The translations under genes and the position numbers were made by a program. Under the pieces are notes generated by a model. It was not told the origin of the DNA, made no database searches, and worked only from the letters and a program-made list of their open reading frames with translations. From positions 83,951-147,950 of the forward strand of contig NZ_JAAEDL010000014.1 of assembly GCF_018129005.1 (NCBI RefSeq): DNA of 64,000 nucleotides, written 5' to 3'. The stretch comes from Neoroseomonas eburnea (lineage in GTDB: Bacteria; Pseudomonadota; Alphaproteobacteria; Acetobacterales; Acetobacteraceae). Shown piece by piece: positions 32,452-42,246 of this stretch (its first letter is position 1; every line of letters starts with the position of its first letter).

Positions 32452-32898
32452 CTACCGCTCGCGCGGTCCGAGCACCGCCATCACCGCGCTGACCCGCGCG
32501 ACGCGCTTCCCATCCGCGAGCATCACGCCCTCGGTGAAGCTGAGGTTGCGACCGAGGCGCGACACCTCCGCCCGCACTTCCAGCCAGCAGCCCTCCGGCG
32601 CCGGCGCCAGGTAGTCCACCGTCAGGTTCACCGTCGTCAGGAAGTGGCGTGGCCGACCGTCGCGTTCGCGCATCACCGCCACGGCATGGATCAGCCCGAG
32701 ATCGGCCAGCGTCGCGATGAAGCCGCCATGCGCCGCGCCGGCCGAATTGCAGTGCCGCCGCTGCAGCCGCAGCCCGAGCGAGACGTGCTGCTCCTCAGGC
32801 TTCGACCAGAAGGGCCCGAGTTCCTTCGCATAAGGTCCGCCATGCGTGGCGGGTACGAAGCCTTCGGGCACCGCATCGGGATGCGGGGGATGCGCCAT
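32452..32898 (-). CDS. PaaI-family hotdog thioesterase
   Basis: The 148-residue protein has the hotdog motif HCNSAGAAHGGFIATLADLGLIHAV, where the NSxGxxHGG(F)xxTLaD pattern includes the catalytic Asp region. TTVNLTVDYLAPAPEGCWLEVRAEV is the second core strand pair. Members hydrolyse acyl-CoA thioesters, often aromatic ones. ATG 32898 has GGAG 8 bp upstream; a longer start is possible but less likely. It converges on the amidase across an inverted repeat and is divergent from the M81 peptidase gene. Confidence 0.88.
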   Translation of the reverse strand: MAHPPHPDAVPEGFVPATHGGPYAKELGPFWSKPEEQHVSLGLRLQRRHCNSAGAAHGGFIATLADLGLIHAVAVMRERDGRPRHFLTTVNLTVDYLAPAPEGCWLEVRAEVSRLGRNLSFTEGVMLADGKRVARVSAVMAVLGPRER

Positions 32899-33066
32899 GA
32901 GATCGACTCCGTCGTGACCGGCGCGGGCACGAAGCCGCAAGGCGCCATCATCATGCGGCGCGCACCATGGCCGCGCGTCGCGGCACGGGCAAGGCGCACC
33001 CCTGGGCAGGTCGCGACGGTGCGCGCAGGATGCCGCGCCGGCCCGACAGCGGCCGACAGAGCAGAT

Positions 33067-33094
33067 CCCGATCAGGCGGAATCACCTGATCGGG
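33067..33094. promoter_or_regulatory. perfect 10-bp-arm palindrome upstream of the M81 peptidase gene
   Basis: CCCGATCAGG (33067-33076) and CCTGATCGGG (33085-33094) are exact inverted copies with an 8-base centre. The site lies 86 bp upstream of the peptidase start, in the spacer divergent from the thioesterase. It could be an operator or an RNA hairpin in the leader. No gene is seen in 32899-33179. Confidence 0.5.
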
Positions 33095-33179
33095 TGAGAT
33101 GCTCGCGCAAGCAAGAGGCTGGAGAGGTTCCCGTGAGCCGAGGCGAACGGCAACCGCTCCAGCGACACGAGGAGAGCCG

Positions 33180-34676
33180 ATGCGGATCGCCGTCCTGCAA
33201 TTCACCCACGAGACCGTCACCTTCCTGCCCTTCGACACGACGGAAGACGACTTCCGCTACTCCGGTTCCCCGGCTGCCGACGAGGCGCTGCTCTCCACCG
33301 ATCCGAAGGGCTACATGGGCGGGTTCGTGCAGGTCGCGCGCGAATACGACGGCGTCGAACTCGTCGGCATCGAATCGCCGCTCTGGCCGAAGACCGGCAC
33401 CGGATCGGGCTGGATCACCAACGAAGCCTTCGAGACCTTTCTCGGCCGCCAGATCGAGGAGCTGACGGCGCGGGGCCCCTTCGACGGCGCCTATCTCGCG
33501 CTGCATGGCGCGATGGGCGTGCGCGGCGTGCCGCGGCCGGAAGCCGAGATCGCGCGCCGCGTGCGGCAGGCGCTGGGGCCGAAGGCGCGCATCGTCGCAA
33601 CCTTCGACCCGCACGGCAACGAGGACGCCGAATTCCTCCGCCACGCCGACATGGCGTTCACGGTGAAGTATTTTCCCCACTACGACATGCACCTGCAGGG
33701 AGAACGCGCGGCGCGCATGCTGGTGCGCGCCATCCGCGGCACTTTCGTTCCCACGCACGTCACGCTCAAGCTGCCGATCCTCGCGCCGACCGTGGTGATG
33801 TGGACGGGCGCCTCGCCCTGGTCGGACCTGGTGCAGCGCGCGCTGGTCTGGGAAGCGCGCGAACCCGATGTCTTCGTCAATGTCTTCTTCGGCTTTCCCT
33901 GGAGCGACGTCCCCGATGCCGGCATGACCTTCCAGGTGCTGACCAACGGCAAGCCCGACCTGGCGCAGCGCATCGCGCGCGACATGGCGGAATGGACCTG
34001 GCGGCGGCGGGCGGAGCTGCTCGGCGCGACCAAGGTGCTGCGCATCGCGGACGGCGTCGCGCAAGCGAAACAGGCCGTGGCGGAAGGCCGCGTGCCGGTG
34101 GTGCTGGCCGACCACAGCGACCGTTCGGGCTACGCCACCTGGCTGCTGCGGGAGATCCTCGCCCAAGGCCTGTCCCGCACGCTGGTTGCCACCATCGCGG
34201 CGCCGGAGGCGATCGCGCCGCTGGTCGCGCAGGGTGCGAAGCCAGGTGACAGGGTGGAGGTGGAGATCGGCGGTCGTGTCGATGCCTCCGCCGGCGATCC
34301 GGTGCGCATCGCGGGCGAGCTGCTGCTGGTGGCCGATGCCACCACGGCACGCGCGAAGGGCCGCGGGCAGGATTGGATCTGCATCCGCTTCGGCGAGGGC
34401 AACGTCGTCGTTCTCAGCCCCTTCCTGGTGCAGATCCTGGAGCCCGACGAGCTCTGGGGCCTCGGCCTGCGCGCGGAGGATTTCGACGTCATCGCCATCA
34501 AGTCGCGCGTGCATTTCCGCCGCGGATTCGACGACAGCGGCTTCGCGAAGACGATCCTGCTGGTCGAGCCGGACGAGCCCTTCCTCGGCACCGTGCGGCT
34601 GGATGCGCTGCCCTACGAGCATCTCGACCCGCGGGACTTCTACCCCTATGGCGGGCCGGCCGATCCCTTCGCGTGA
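33180..34676 (+). CDS. M81 family metallopeptidase (MlrC/microcystinase-C-like)
   Basis: The 498-residue protein has the two M81 domains. The N-terminal part shows RIAVLQFTHETVTFLP, DGAYLALHGAMGVRG and the metal-ligand block ATFDPHGNEDAEFLRHAD, then VKYFPHYDMHLQGERAARML. The C-terminal MlrC_C part includes VVLADHSDRSGYATWLLREI. M81 proteins cleave small linear or modified peptides; MlrC completes microcystin breakdown. ATG 33180 follows GGAGAG. No peptide transporter is adjacent on the same strand, so the substrate is unknown. Confidence 0.92.
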   Translation: MRIAVLQFTHETVTFLPFDTTEDDFRYSGSPAADEALLSTDPKGYMGGFVQVAREYDGVELVGIESPLWPKTGTGSGWITNEAFETFLGRQIEELTARGPFDGAYLALHGAMGVRGVPRPEAEIARRVRQALGPKARIVATFDPHGNEDAEFLRHADMAFTVKYFPHYDMHLQGERAARMLVRAIRGTFVPTHVTLKLPILAPTVVMWTGASPWSDLVQRALVWEAREPDVFVNVFFGFPWSDVPDAGMTFQVLTNGKPDLAQRIARDMAEWTWRRRAELLGATKVLRIADGVAQAKQAVAEGRVPVVLADHSDRSGYATWLLREILAQGLSRTLVATIAAPEAIAPLVAQGAKPGDRVEVEIGGRVDASAGDPVRIAGELLLVADATTARAKGRGQDWICIRFGEGNVVVLSPFLVQILEPDELWGLGLRAEDFDVIAIKSRVHFRRGFDDSGFAKTILLVEPDEPFLGTVRLDALPYEHLDPRDFYPYGGPADPFA

Positions 34677-34712
34677 CGCGGGCGGCGGCGCGCGCCGCCG
34701 CCCCCTGCGCGG

Positions 34713-35306
34713 TCAGCCCTTGATCGCCGCGTCGCCCAGCGAGAGCATCAGCCGGTTCGCCCAGTTGAAGAAGGCGGAACCCTGGATGATGTCGGAGATC
34801 GCGAGGTCGTCCATCCCCGCCGCGCGCAGGCGCTGCACATGCTCCGGCCCGAAGGTCATCGGGATGGCGGTCAGCGCGACGGCGGCGGCGACGACGGCGT
34901 TCCACCGCTCGCCGAGATCGGCGCCGACGCCTTCCGCCAGCAGCTTGTCCACATCGGCTTCGCGCTTCGAATAGGTCGCGGAGAAACGCGCATGGACGGA
35001 GGCGCAGTAGATGCAGCCGTTGAGGCGGGACACCGCGGCAGCGGCGAGTTCCCGGTCCGCCCGCGGCGCACCGGCATCGGTGTTGTAGAAGATGTCCTTG
35101 TCGGTGCGCGTGCGATGTTCGAGCGCATCCGGGTCGCGCGCCAGCAGGCGGAAGTAGGGCGACTTGGCGCGCGCCGCATCGACCAGGGCGGCGATGTGCC
35201 GCTCGGTGAGGTCGGCCTCGGCGATCGGTTCGAGCCAGGGCAGCCAATCGACCTGGTCGCGCGTGAAGACGTTCGGCGCCGTATGGGCCTGGACGGTGTC
35301 GGGCAT
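34713..35306 (-). CDS. alkylhydroperoxidase (AhpD/CMD) domain protein, last gene of the monooxygenase operon
   Basis: The 197-residue protein has the AhpD/carboxymuconolactone decarboxylase redox motif CIYCASVH (C98, C101, H105), with TRTDKDIFYNTDAGAPRADRELAA before it. This length and layout match the group I remember as the Avi_7169 family (TIGR04030), regularly encoded beside a luciferase-like monooxygenase and a peptide-type ABC transporter, as here. It probably reduces a peroxide or is the reducing partner in the pathway. The start is 17 bp after the stop of the related CMD gene upstream. Confidence 0.88.
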   Translation of the reverse strand: MPDTVQAHTAPNVFTRDQVDWLPWLEPIAEADLTERHIAALVDAARAKSPYFRLLARDPDALEHRTRTDKDIFYNTDAGAPRADRELAAAAVSRLNGCIYCASVHARFSATYSKREADVDKLLAEGVGADLGERWNAVVAAAVALTAIPMTFGPEHVQRLRAAGMDDLAISDIIQGSAFFNWANRLMLSLGDAAIKG

Positions 35307-35323
35307 GGCGTGGGTCCCGTGGT

Positions 35324-35923
35324 TCAGGGCGTCGCGGCCAGCACGCGCAGGCCGGCGACGACGCGGATCTGGAAGGCGAGGAAGGAGACGAGCTGCGACA
35401 GCGTGACGATGGCATCCGTCGTCCAGCCGGCCTCGATGAGGGGACGGAAGCGTTCCGCCGCCGCGTCGCGCGGATGGAAGACGAGGAAATGCGCGTGCGC
35501 GAAGGCCGCCTCCAGCCGCTTGCCGAGCGCGGCCGCCACCGGCGCGGACAGGGCGAAGACGGGCGCGGGGGTGTCCTCGACACTCAGCGGGCCGGGCGGG
35601 AAGCTTCCCTTCGGGCCTTCCGCCAGCGTCTCGGCAACGGCCAGCGCAACGGCTTTGCCCAGCGCGGGCCCGCCATGTTCCAGCAGCCCGGCGGTGTAGT
35701 GGGCGCAGGTTCCCTCCGCACGGTGCAGGCCGACGACATAGGCGGCGACGGCGAAGCGCTCGGCGATGCTGACATCGCCGGGCTCGGCGGGCAGCAGCAG
35801 CGCGCGGTAGCTCGCCTCGGCATGCGTCCGCGCCGCCGGCCGGCGCGCGCGCGCGGCACCCAGCGGGGAGCCGGGCGCGATGCCGACGAGGGTGTCGATC
35901 AGGTCGGTGTCGGGTGCGGTCAT
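35324..35923 (-). CDS. CMD-domain protein without a CxxC motif
   Basis: The 199-residue protein is a second, diverged carboxymuconolactone-decarboxylase-fold protein, which I associate with the Avi_7170 family (TIGR04029). The fold is indicated by VSIAERFAVAAYVVGLHRAEGTCAHYTAGLL and by the C-terminal GWTTDAIVTLSQLVSFLAFQIRVVAGLRVL. Only one cysteine is found, in GTCAHYT, so it cannot do standard AhpD dithiol chemistry. ATG 35923 lies 25 bp after the monooxygenase stop. It probably forms a complex with the other CMD protein or acts as a cofactor-free enzyme; that is a guess. Confidence 0.82.
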   Translation of the reverse strand: MTAPDTDLIDTLVGIAPGSPLGAARARRPAARTHAEASYRALLLPAEPGDVSIAERFAVAAYVVGLHRAEGTCAHYTAGLLEHGGPALGKAVALAVAETLAEGPKGSFPPGPLSVEDTPAPVFALSAPVAAALGKRLEAAFAHAHFLVFHPRDAAAERFRPLIEAGWTTDAIVTLSQLVSFLAFQIRVVAGLRVLAATP

Positions 35924-35948
35924 CTCTTCATCGTCTCTGTTCGTGTCG

Positions 35949-36982
35949 TCAGGCGACGCGGCGCGCCGCTTCGGCAGGTTCGCGCCGCCAGCCGAAGGCG
36001 GGTGCCACCCCCTCGGCCACCAGCTCGATCGAGCGCAGCACATAGGGATGCGGCGGGTCCACCGAATGCACCTGCACCGCGAGCTCGGTCGCCCGGTCCA
36101 TGACGCGGTCGGCGCACAGGGATTCGATCACCTCCTCGACGGTCCCGATATGCACATCCATGCGGCGGATGATTTCCTCCACCGGCGGCGGCTCGCCGGT
36201 CATGCGGCCGAGGCTCACCATGCGCGCATGGTGGCGGTGCAGCCCGATCTCGGCGAAGCGCATCGCCTCATCCCGCCGGTCGGCGACGAAGACCGAGCGC
36301 GAGGCGAGGATGCGCGGCGCGACACCCGGCGGCAAGGCCGCAAGATAGGCGTCCACCATTGGGTCCTGGATGTCGGCGAGCGCGGCATCGGGCGCATCCT
36401 TCGGCCGCGGCTGGGTACGCGAGAGCAGCAGCCCCGCGCCGAGCTTCCCAGCCGCGCGCGCGCCGTCCACCGAGAAGGTCGCATACCACAGGCGGTCGAG
36501 CAGCGAGGGATGCGCCGGATAGAGCCGATCGCCGCCCTTCAGCGGTTCCCCGCCCAGCGCAGCGACCAGTTCGGCCAGCTTGTCCGCGAAGATCGTCCGC
36601 CGGTCGGCATCCTTCAGTCCGAAGGCGGCGAAGGCCTCGGGATTGCCGCCGGAGCCGACGCCGAGCTCGACCCGCCCGCCCGAGATCAGGTCGAGCACCG
36701 TCGCGTCCTCGGCGACGCGGATCGGCATTTCCATCGGCAGGGTGACGATGCCGGTGCCGAGGCGGATGCGCGTCGTCATCGCCGCGACCTGGGCGAGCAG
36801 GACGAAGGGGGAGGGAAGCCCGCCCTCATTCTCGTGGAAATGGTGCTGGGCGACCCAGGCGCTGTCGAAGCCGCAGGCCTCGGCATGGCGGATCTGCGCG
36901 AGCGCGAGGCGATAGCGCTCGGCCGCGCTGCCTTCGTCGAGAATCCTCGAGAAGAAGCCGAGCCGGATCCCAGGTTGCACCG

Positions 36983-36986
<4 letters not shown>
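35949..36986 (-). CDS. luciferase-like FMN-dependent monooxygenase
   Basis: The 345-residue protein is a bacterial luciferase-like monooxygenase: IRLGFFSRILDEGSAAERYRLALAQIRHAEACGFDSAWVAQHHF, then TRIRLGTGIVTLPMEMPIRVAEDATVLDLISGGRVELGVGSGG, the flavin-binding barrel strands. It is close to the KPN_01858 group (TIGR04027, from memory). FMNH2 from a separate reductase and O2 would oxidise an imported substrate. ATG 36986 overlaps the stop of the ATPase gene (ATGA), a direct link between transport and oxidation. Confidence 0.92.
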
Positions 36987-38649
<1,663 letters not shown>

Positions 38650-38653
<4 letters not shown>

Positions 38654-39486
38654 GTCCGGCGGGCCCCCAGGCTGCGGCTGATGCGTTCGGTCGAGAGCAC
38701 GGCGAGCACGACGACCAGCCCCGGCGCGGCGGTGAGCCACCAGGCGGTGGCGAGGAAGTCGCGCCCCTCGGCGATCAGCAGCCCCCATTCCGGGGTGGGC
38801 GGCGGCGCGCCGTAGCCGAGGAAGCCGAGCGTCGCGAGCGCGAGGATCGCCGAGCCGAACTGCAGCGCCGCCAGCGCGAGCACCGAGGTCATCGCATTCG
38901 GCAGTACATGCCGCCACAGCACCGCGAGGAAGCGCCCGCCGCTGCCGAAGGCTGCCTCCACGTATTCGGCGCGGCGCACGCGCAGCACCTCGGTGCGCGA
39001 CAGGCGGGCGAAGTGTGCGACCGAGACGAAGCCCACCGCGATCGCCGCGTTGATGGATCCGAAGCCGAGCAGGATGATGACCGACAGCGACAGCAGCAGA
39101 GACGGGATCGCCAGCAGCGTATCCACCAGCCGCATCACCGCCGCATCGGTGACGCCGCCGCGCGCACCGGCGAGCAGACCGAGCGCCGTGCCGAACACCA
39201 GCCCGACGCTGACCGCGAGGAAGGCACCGAGCAGGGATTCCCGCGCCCCGTGGATCACGCGTGCCAGCATGTCCCGCCCCAGCCCATCGGTGCCGAGCGG
39301 ATGCTCGAAGCTCGGCGGTTCGAGCTGGCGGCCGGCGATACCGGCCAGCGGATCCTGCCAGGCAAAGAAGCCGGGCACGAAGGCCCAGGCCAGCAATACC
39401 GCGACCACCGCCCAGGCCAGCATCAACCCAAGGGGCGGCAGGCGCAGGGCGCGCAGCGGCGCGAGGCCGAGGGTCGCGCCGCTCAC
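38650..39486 (-). CDS. ABC transporter permease (DppC-like)
   Basis: The 278-residue protein starts at GTG 39486, overlapping the stop of the other permease (GTGA). It has the DppC N-terminal motif HPLGTDGLGRDMLARVIHGARESLLGAF and the EAA loop EYVEAAFGSGGRFLAVLWRHVLPN, with about six membrane segments. It forms the inner-membrane channel with the DppB-like protein. The cargo is delivered by the two binding proteins at the head of the operon. Confidence 0.93.
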
Positions 39487-40424
39487 GCCGCACCTGCCGG
39501 GCGGTTGGCTAGCCGCGGGTCGAACAGCGGCAGCAGCAGGTCCACCGCCAGGCTGATGGTCACGAAGGCGGCGGCGGAAAGCACCACGATCGCCTGCAGC
39601 ACCGCGACATCCTGGTTCGCCACCGCCTGCTGCGTCATGCCGCCCAGACCGGCGAGGCCGAACACCGTCTCGGTCACCACGGCGCCGCCGAGGAGTTCTC
39701 CGAACAGCACGCCGGCCATGGTCAGCGTCGGCGGCAGCGCGTTGCGCGCGACGTGGCGCCACAGCACCCAGGCATGCGTCGCGCCCTTGGCGCGGGCGAC
39801 GGCGACGAAAGGCTCGCCGAACACCTGGTCCATGTTGCGGATCAGCACCTGCGCGAGCGGGGCGGAGATCGGCACCGCCAGGGTCAGCACCGGCAGGATC
39901 AGCTCCTCCCAGGGTTCCGGCGCGATGACGGAAACCAGGCCGAGCTGGAAGGAGAAGACCTGGATCAGCATGATGCCGAGCCAGAAGACCGGCACCGCCA
40001 CGAAGAAGGACGGCATCGACCGCGCGAAGGCGCGCGCCCATGCGAAGCCGAGCTGGCTGAGCACCGCCAGCGCGACCGCGAGAAGCGACGCCGTGCCGAA
40101 GGCCAGCGCGGCGAGCAGCAGGGTGGCCGGCAGGTTCTCCGCCAGCAGCGATGCCACCGGCACGCCGGCGCGGATCGAGGTGCCGAAATCGCCCGAGAGG
40201 AAATTGCCGAGCGTGTGCAGGTATTGCTGCCACACCGGCGCGTCGGCGCCATAGGCGATGCGCAGCTCGGCGATCTGTTCCGCCGTCAGCCCCATCTCGG
40301 AGCCGAGGAACTTGATCAGCACCGCGTCTCCAGGAAGCGCTTGCAGCAGCACGAAGGCGACGGTGAAGGCCGCCAGCAGCACCAGCAGCGCCTGCCCGAG
40401 ACGCTGGGCGAGATGCCGGCTCAT
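39483..40424 (-). CDS. ABC transporter permease (DppB-like)
   Basis: The 313-residue protein has the DppB/OppB layout: a first membrane segment (LGQALLVLLAAFTVAFVLLQALPGDA), a periplasmic loop ending GDFGTSIRAGVPV, and the EAA loop GEPFVAVARAKGATHAWVLWRHVARN. About six membrane segments are visible. ATG 40424 overlaps the stop of the binding protein gene upstream (ATGA). Confidence 0.93.
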   Translation of the reverse strand: MSRHLAQRLGQALLVLLAAFTVAFVLLQALPGDAVLIKFLGSEMGLTAEQIAELRIAYGADAPVWQQYLHTLGNFLSGDFGTSIRAGVPVASLLAENLPATLLLAALAFGTASLLAVALAVLSQLGFAWARAFARSMPSFFVAVPVFWLGIMLIQVFSFQLGLVSVIAPEPWEELILPVLTLAVPISAPLAQVLIRNMDQVFGEPFVAVARAKGATHAWVLWRHVARNALPPTLTMAGVLFGELLGGAVVTETVFGLAGLGGMTQQAVANQDVAVLQAIVVLSAAAFVTISLAVDLLLPLFDPRLANRPAGAA

Positions 40425-42058
40425 CGCGCGGCGAGCCAGGTGCCGTAGAAGCTCGGCCGGCCGACCGCCTCGAAACCGAAGCCGCGCACCCGCGGTGCCG
40501 CAGCGAAGACCTGCGGTTCCTCGAAGAGCGGGATGACGTAGGCCTTGTCGAGGATGTAGCGCTGCACGTCGCCGGTCAGCGCTAGGCGCTTCGCAGGGTC
40601 GGTCTCGGAGGCGATGGCCTCCAGCAGGCGGTTGAGCTCGTCGTCGCGGAAGCTCTGCACGCGCTGGCTGACGCCGCCCGTCTGCAGCAGCGCGTTGCGG
40701 GTGGTCGGATAGTAGTTGCTGCGGATCACGTCCGGGTCGGCGCGGCCGACCATGGCGGGGGCGACCGGCGTCTTCGCCGGATCGAGGCTGTCCACCGTGC
40801 GGGAGCCGAGATCCCCCGCCATCACGTTGAGCCGCACCCCGACCCGGCTCCATTGCTGGGCGACGAGCTGCAGCGTGTCCTTGTTGCGCGGCTGCGGCGG
40901 GGATTCATAGGCGGTCAGGATCAGCTCCCGCCCGTCCTTCTGGCGCACGCCGTTCGGACCCAGGGTCCAGCCCGCTTCCTCGAGCAGCCGCACGGCGAGT
41001 GCCGGGTCGTAGGTCAGCCGGTCGGCGAGGTTGACATAGCCCTGCGCCGTCGAGGCGATGACCGAGGTCGCCTTCGGGTAGTTGGGGGAGAAGAGGGTAT
41101 CCACCACCTCCTGCGCATTGGTGGCGTGCAGCAGGGCGCGACGGACACGGATGTCGGCCACCAGCGGGTTGTCCGGGCGGAAGGCGATGGAATTGTTCAC
41201 GCCGCGCGTGGAGGGCGCAAAGAGCTGGAAGCCGCGCGAGGTCACGCGGCCCTCGTCATAGGCCTGCACCTGGCGGATGACATGCGCCTGGCCGGAGAGC
41301 AGCCCGCCGATGCGCACGCTGTCCTCGCCGCTGACGATGATGCGCACGGTATCGAGCAGCGCGCGGCCCTGGTGCGGGTGCTTCGCCGGGCCCCAGGCGT
41401 AGTCGCGCCGCGCGTTCAGCACCAGTTCCCGGCCCAGCACCTGCCGCGCCACCACGAAGGGGCCGGAGCCGATGATCTTCGTCGCATCGCCGAGCTGGTC
41501 GAAGGGTAGCGCCAGGGTGGCCGGCGAGACGAGGCCGGAGCCGATCACCGAGGTTCCCTGCAGGAAGCCCGGCGAGGGCGCGCGGAAAGCGAAGCGCACG
41601 GTCAGCGGATCGATCACCTCGCTGCGCTGGTAGTTGGTGATGACCTCCGAGACCGGCTGCCGCAGCTCGCGATTGCCAAGGCCGAAGGTGTCGTAGTTCT
41701 TCGCCACTGCCGCAGCGTCCAGCGGCGTGCCGTCGGAGAAGGTGACGCCGGGGCGCAGCCTGAAGACGTATTCGGTGGCGTCGGCGTTGACCGTCCAGCT
41801 CTCCGCGATCCAGGGCTCGATCTCGAGCGTCTGCGGGTTCTGGTAGGTCAGCTTGTCGGTGATCTGATTGAGCACGCCGCCATTCGGATAGAAGCCGCCG
41901 GCGGGCGGATAGAGGTTCGTATAGGTCTGCTGCTCCAGGTAGATCAGCGTGCCCCCTTGGACCGGGGCGCCTTGGGCGGCGGCGGCCCGTGTGCCGATCG
42001 CGGCGAGGGCCGGCAGCAGGGCGGGGGCGGCGAGGAGGTGGCGTCGGGTGGGGCGCAT
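40421..42058 (-). CDS. ABC substrate-binding protein, family 5, copy 1
   Basis: The 545-residue protein has a twin-arginine-like leader (TRRHLLAAPALLPALAAIGTRAAAAQG). Family 5 binding-protein blocks include GGTLIYLEQQTYTNLYPP, WIAESWTVNADATEYVFRLRPGVTFSDGTPLDAAAVAKN and the C-terminal VIPLFEEPQVFAA. I associate it with the KPN_01854 group (TIGR04028). It is a colinear paralogue of the gene at 42247-43884: same length, constant offset of 1826 bp, long identical stretches. It overlaps the DppB-like gene by 4 bp and has its own 188-bp upstream region with a promoter element shared with copy 2. Confidence 0.93.
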   Translation of the reverse strand: MRPTRRHLLAAPALLPALAAIGTRAAAAQGAPVQGGTLIYLEQQTYTNLYPPAGGFYPNGGVLNQITDKLTYQNPQTLEIEPWIAESWTVNADATEYVFRLRPGVTFSDGTPLDAAAVAKNYDTFGLGNRELRQPVSEVITNYQRSEVIDPLTVRFAFRAPSPGFLQGTSVIGSGLVSPATLALPFDQLGDATKIIGSGPFVVARQVLGRELVLNARRDYAWGPAKHPHQGRALLDTVRIIVSGEDSVRIGGLLSGQAHVIRQVQAYDEGRVTSRGFQLFAPSTRGVNNSIAFRPDNPLVADIRVRRALLHATNAQEVVDTLFSPNYPKATSVIASTAQGYVNLADRLTYDPALAVRLLEEAGWTLGPNGVRQKDGRELILTAYESPPQPRNKDTLQLVAQQWSRVGVRLNVMAGDLGSRTVDSLDPAKTPVAPAMVGRADPDVIRSNYYPTTRNALLQTGGVSQRVQSFRDDELNRLLEAIASETDPAKRLALTGDVQRYILDKAYVIPLFEEPQVFAAAPRVRGFGFEAVGRPSFYGTWLAAR

Positions 42059-42175
42059 GGCGGCTCTCTCGGCAGGGACCAGGACCGGTCGGGAAGACTA
42101 GGCAGGACGAAAAACGGCCCGCAACAAAAGGATGATAATTTCCTAGGCAAAATCGCTGCTGAAGATTGGATTGCT

Positions 42176-42197
42176 CCAAAACTTCGGCATTCTGGAA
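42176..42197. promoter_or_regulatory. conserved element upstream of binding-protein copy 1
   Basis: CCAAAACTTCGGCA-N3-TGGAA lies 118 bp upstream of the copy 1 start. The same element is 119 bp upstream of copy 2 (44003-44024), although most of the surrounding upstream sequence has diverged. Conservation of sequence and distance suggests a regulator or promoter site. Confidence 0.5.
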
Positions 42198-42246
42198 GAA
42201 TTTTGCCCATTTCGCGGGCTTTGAGAAAACGGCATGGAATGGTCCG

